Below, one piece after another: positions 42,459 through 44,828 of a stretch of DNA of 44,828 nucleotides (positions within the stretch are counted from its first letter, which is position 1; each line of letters starts with the position of its first letter). This DNA comes from Nocardiopsis listeri NBRC 13360 (GTDB taxonomy: Bacteria; Actinomycetota; Actinomycetes; Streptosporangiales; Streptosporangiaceae). The stretch is taken from the NCBI RefSeq assembly GCF_001570765.1, contig NZ_BCSH01000066.1:1-44828 (forward strand). Direction: 5' to 3'. The position numbers were made by a program, and so were the translations under genes. The notes under the pieces were generated by a model. It was not told where the DNA came from. It did not search any database and saw only the letters and a program-made list of their open reading frames with translations.

Positions 42459-43019
42459 TCAGAACGGGAACCCGCCCGCGATGGCGACCACCTGACCCAC
42501 CACCGCCAGGACCGCCAACCCCGAGTGCAGGGCCACGCCGAACGCCAGGGTGGACAGGTTTCGCTTCCGGCGTGGGGCCCGGTGCCGGCCCTGGGCCTTG
42601 GCGGGGACCATGCCGGGGAGGTCGGCGAGGAACGCTTCGTCGGCGGCCCTCGCCGCCCGGTTCTCTCGGGCTTCCCTCTCGGCCTGTTCCCGCCGTTCAC
42701 GCGCCACGATCATCCAGTGCGGAAGCTCGCCGTGTTCGAGCATGTAGGCGACTCGGGGGTTGCCCCGCATCTGTCGCAGCAACCGCTCCCGTCGGGCCTG
42801 GTGCGTTTCCGGCGGGGTGTTCACCGGTTCGAAAGGGCCCAGGCGCGGGGTGGTCGGACGGGAGGCGCCCGGTCGGGAGAACCGCTGTCCCCGAGGCGCG
42901 GCCAGTACGGAGCGGACCCGGTGGTCCGCCGCCGGCGGTGTGCCCGGCCTCTCGCGGAAGGGGTCCGGGGATGTGGCGAAGCTATGACGCGGGGCTTGGT
43001 CGTGCGGCACAATGGCCAT
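42459..43019 (-). CDS. hypothetical protein with C-terminal membrane helix
   Basis: A 186-residue protein of unknown family. The first 75 residues are proline- and arginine-rich and probably disordered, the middle (about 75-130) is a long charged helix (QARRERLLRQMRGNPRVAYM, then RERREQAEREARENRAARA), and the C-terminus is one hydrophobic helix (LHSGLAVLAVVGQVVAIAGG), so it is likely tail-anchored. It is the last gene of a three-gene minus-strand group that faces the XRE regulator. A plus-strand terminator-like hairpin sits in the gap before it. Confidence 0.65.
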   Translation of the reverse strand: MAIVPHDQAPRHSFATSPDPFRERPGTPPAADHRVRSVLAAPRGQRFSRPGASRPTTPRLGPFEPVNTPPETHQARRERLLRQMRGNPRVAYMLEHGELPHWMIVARERREQAEREARENRAARAADEAFLADLPGMVPAKAQGRHRAPRRKRNLSTLAFGVALHSGLAVLAVVGQVVAIAGGFPF

Positions 43020-43063
43020 GTCGGCAACTCTCTTTCGTTGAATCCGGGATTGGTTGTCGGCCT

Positions 43064-43099
43064 GCTCTGGGGGTGTTCGTGCACCCGCCAGAGCTTTTT
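43064..43099 (+). terminator. plus-strand intrinsic terminator inside a minus-strand gene group
   Basis: GCTCTGG-GGGTG and CACCC-G-CCAGAGC pair around TTCGTG and are followed by TTTTT on the plus strand. The neighbouring genes all run on the minus strand, where the same hairpin lacks a T tract. Confidence 0.6.
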
Positions 43100-43109
43100 C
43101 ATGGGGTCC

Positions 43110-43634
43110 TCAGGCGGCGTCCGGCGGCTCGGGGTCGACCCGAGTGGTGCCCAGGTGGCGGCGTGCGAGCCGACGCAGGAGTTCGGTACGGGTGGGAGCG
43201 GTGATGCTCTCGAAGCGATCGCCCTCCCCCGCCCAGGCCAACGGGCGACGGGCCACGTATTTCTCGTGGGGCGGCCGGCCTTCGATGGTCATGTCCCAGT
43301 GCCGGTAGAGCAGGGCGCACAGGACCCGTTCGGGGATGGGCAGCTCTTCATCGGTCGAGCGCCGTTGCGCTGAAGGCGGGAGGAGCATCTTGGGCCTGGC
43401 CATATCCGCACGGTCAGGCGTGGGATGGTCAGCGATGGCCTGGTCGATCAGCTGCGTGGCCAGCTCGGTGTCGCCCTCTTGGTGGGCGATGCGCAGCGCG
43501 TCGCCGATGAGCGGGAGTCGGTTGCGCAGGGTGTGGGAGTACCAGTCCCCGAGCTGACCGGGGGTCAGGTGCGCCGGCGGGCGCAACGCGTCTTCGATGG
43601 TGGCGAGCAGGTTTCCGGTGTGCGCGTCGAGCAT
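43110..43634 (-). CDS. hypothetical protein, 174 residues
   Basis: A soluble, mostly helical protein of unknown family. Recognisable patches are LTPGQLGDWYSHTLRNRLPL near the start, an acidic/hydrophobic helix with EGDTELATQLIDQAIADH, and ERVLCALLYRHWDMTIEGRP near residue 103. Its ATG overlaps the stop of the gene before it as TGATG, so the two are translationally coupled. It has no membrane helix and no motif I can name. It belongs to the group divergent from the XRE/DUF5753 regulator. Confidence 0.65.
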   Translation of the reverse strand: MLDAHTGNLLATIEDALRPPAHLTPGQLGDWYSHTLRNRLPLIGDALRIAHQEGDTELATQLIDQAIADHPTPDRADMARPKMLLPPSAQRRSTDEELPIPERVLCALLYRHWDMTIEGRPPHEKYVARRPLAWAGEGDRFESITAPTRTELLRRLARRHLGTTRVDPEPPDAA

Positions 43635-43891
43635 CAGAGGGCCACCTCCAGCCGGTGGAGCCCGGCGAGTACGGCGTGGAGGAGCTCCAGGGGGACGACT
43701 TCCAGCGGCCGCCGGGGAGCCGGAATCAGCGGCGGCCGAGGGGAACGCGGCTGGTGCCCGCCGGAAGAGGTTCGGGGCGACGAGGCGTAGATACGCACCC
43801 GACCGGCCTTGCGGGGGCTACGGAGTTCGATCAGTTCGGCGGCGCGGTGACGCACGCGCACCGGCTCGGACAGGTTCAGGTAACGCGACAT
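43634..43891 (-). CDS. small hypothetical basic protein
   Basis: An 85-residue basic protein of unknown family. It opens MSRYLNLSEPVRVRHRAA, continues with an arginine- and proline-rich middle, and ends in a hydrophobic helix (PLELLHAVLAGLHRLEVAL). I start it at ATG 43891; an ATG seven codons upstream is less likely. It is the first gene of the minus-strand group and overlaps the next as TGATG. Such short genes are often found beside Scr1-type regulators in actinomycetes, but this is not the usual DUF397 sequence. Confidence 0.55.
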   Translation of the reverse strand: MSRYLNLSEPVRVRHRAAELIELRSPRKAGRVRIYASSPRTSSGGHQPRSPRPPLIPAPRRPLEVVPLELLHAVLAGLHRLEVAL

Positions 43892-44097
43892 GGCGCGGCT
43901 CCTGGAGCTCAAGGGCTGAGGGTGAAGCCCAGCACGGAAGTGAGTAAGCTCAGAAAACCATGAAATCCTCAGGGTTTCAACAGATTCAGAATTTAGGATT
44001 TACAGGGAGTGAGGATTTCATCCTGTCTGTAACCGGATGCCCGAAACGACGACCGGCCGTAACATCCTGAGAGACACCACCCCCGGGAGAGAGCCCA
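43892..44097. promoter_or_regulatory. AT-rich divergent control region with 12-bp inverted repeat
   Basis: ATGAAATCCTCA (43960-43971) and its exact reverse complement TGAGGATTTCAT (44010-44021) lie 50 bases apart centre to centre. Between them are further AGGATTT and GGGTTTCA half-sites. The stretch 43945-44040 is clearly AT-rich for this genome. It probably holds both promoters and the XRE operator. Confidence 0.55.
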
Positions 44098-44828
44098 TGC
44101 CTGACCCATCACGTCCAAGCGTCCGCAGGCGACGGCTCTCGGAGGAGCTTCGCCGCTACCGCATCGCAGCGGGTATGACCCTGGACGACGCGGCAGCCGC
44201 AACCGAATGGAGCGTCGGCAAGGTCTCGAACATCGAGACCGGAGTCCGGCTTCGCCCCAGCGTGGTCGAGGTGCGGGCCTTGCTCGACGTCTACGAGGTG
44301 ACCGACACTCAGCGCAGAGAGGCCCTGTTCGCGCTTACTCGTCAAGCTGGGAAAAAGGGTTGGTGGACGAAGTACAGCGATGTCTTCCCAGACGAGTTCC
44401 CAGTCCTGGAATCCGACGCCACAGCCATCAGCACCTACGAACCGATGATCATCCCGGGGCTGCTTCAGACACCGGGGTACGTGGAACTCTTGGCACGATC
44501 AGGAAACCTGGTCCGAGACCCGGTCGACATCCTGCGCGTAGTCGACGCACGACGCCGCCGACAGGAGATCCTCACCGGTGAGGACCGGCCGGACCTGTGG
44601 GCGGTGGTCGACGCGGGCGCCATCGAGCGGCTGCGCGGCACTCCCGAGGTTTGCCGTGAACAAGTAGGGCACCTGGCCGATATGGCGGATAACGGCGACG
44701 GCATCACAGTTCAGGTGGTCCCGTTCAGCGCGGGCATCCACGCCGGGGCCAAGGGCAGCTTCGTTCTCATGGACTTCGCCGCCGCTGACCCTGTGGTGTA
44801 CCTCGAAATGGACCAGGACGGCCTCTTC
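44098..44828 (+). CDS. Scr1/DUF5753-type XRE regulator (partial at window end)
   Basis: The first 243 residues are visible; the gene runs off the window. The N-terminal XRE helix-turn-helix is RRLSEELRRYRIAAGMTLDD, AAAATEWSVGKVSNIETG, RLRPSVVEV. The DUF5753 effector part follows with EPMIIPGLLQTPGYVELLAR, VVDARRRRQEILTGEDRPDLW and the late VVPFSAGIHAGAKGSFVLMDF. These proteins regulate adjacent small genes in actinomycetes and have been linked to development and antibiotic production. Codons such as GCA, CGA, ACA and GAA are far more frequent than in the neighbouring genes, a sign of possible transfer. Confidence 0.88.

Noticed and set aside
1..44828. CRISPR arrays, insertion sequences and rRNA genes
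   Set aside because: No regularly spaced repeats, transposase motifs or rRNA sequence were seen anywhere in the window.

Overview
The window is very GC-rich. Coding regions use almost only G or C at third codon positions, GTG starts are common, and the gene families are typical of filamentous actinomycetes. I infer an actinobacterium close to Nocardiopsis or other Streptosporangiales. It reads as chromosomal: there are housekeeping genes (purC, tRNAs, S4 protein, PspC) and no integrase, transposase, CRISPR array or recognisable biosynthetic cluster. Four two-component systems, a membrane Ser/Thr kinase and a PP2C phosphatase sit within 45 kb, so sensing and phosphorylation dominate the content.

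Layout. 95-3302: an NAD(P)-binding reductase, a small membrane protein and a NarL-type kinase/regulator pair. 3312-5072: a membrane-anchored Ser/Thr kinase. 5599-8315: a copper operon (copZ, a 62-residue membrane protein, copA) behind a TTGACA-19-TATGTT promoter with CsoR-like operators. 8762-11508: two acetyltransferases and an alanine/glycine:cation symporter. 11812-13641: an orphan narJ chaperone and a homologue of the AviRa 23S rRNA methyltransferase, next to a tRNA-Asp. 13894-17537: S4 RNA-binding protein, alpha/beta hydrolase, and a PP2C phosphatase flanked by two paralogous membrane proteins. 17617-19683: a HutC-type GntR regulator translationally close to purC, then a tRNA cluster (Glu, Asp, Phe).

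19778-24631: a metallophosphoesterase with altered metal ligands, a zincin, an MFS exporter, PspC with a small coupled reading frame, and a TetR regulator facing a frameshifted gene remnant. 24876-28427: a four-gene ABC-2 exporter plus NarL two-component operon with 4-nt overlaps. 28754-29578: a Tat-exported amidase. 29843-33287: the most interesting module, VTC domain (polyphosphate polymerase fold), DUF4956 membrane protein and CotH-family extracytoplasmic kinase, preceded by 11-bp phased repeats that resemble PHO boxes and followed convergently by an OmpR-type two-component system. 35625-38265: a CPBP membrane protease with a NarL two-component system.

38370-42389: small metabolic genes each beside a regulator (MBL hydrolase; SnoaL-like protein with a divergent LysR; isochorismatase-like hydrolase with a divergent GlxA/AraC regulator). 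42459-44828: three unrecognised genes divergent from an Scr1/DUF5753-type XRE regulator cut off by the window end. The regulator has noticeably more A/T-ending codons than its neighbours, and the region between is AT-rich with a 12-bp inverted repeat. All functions are inferred from motifs and context read by eye; no database search was run.
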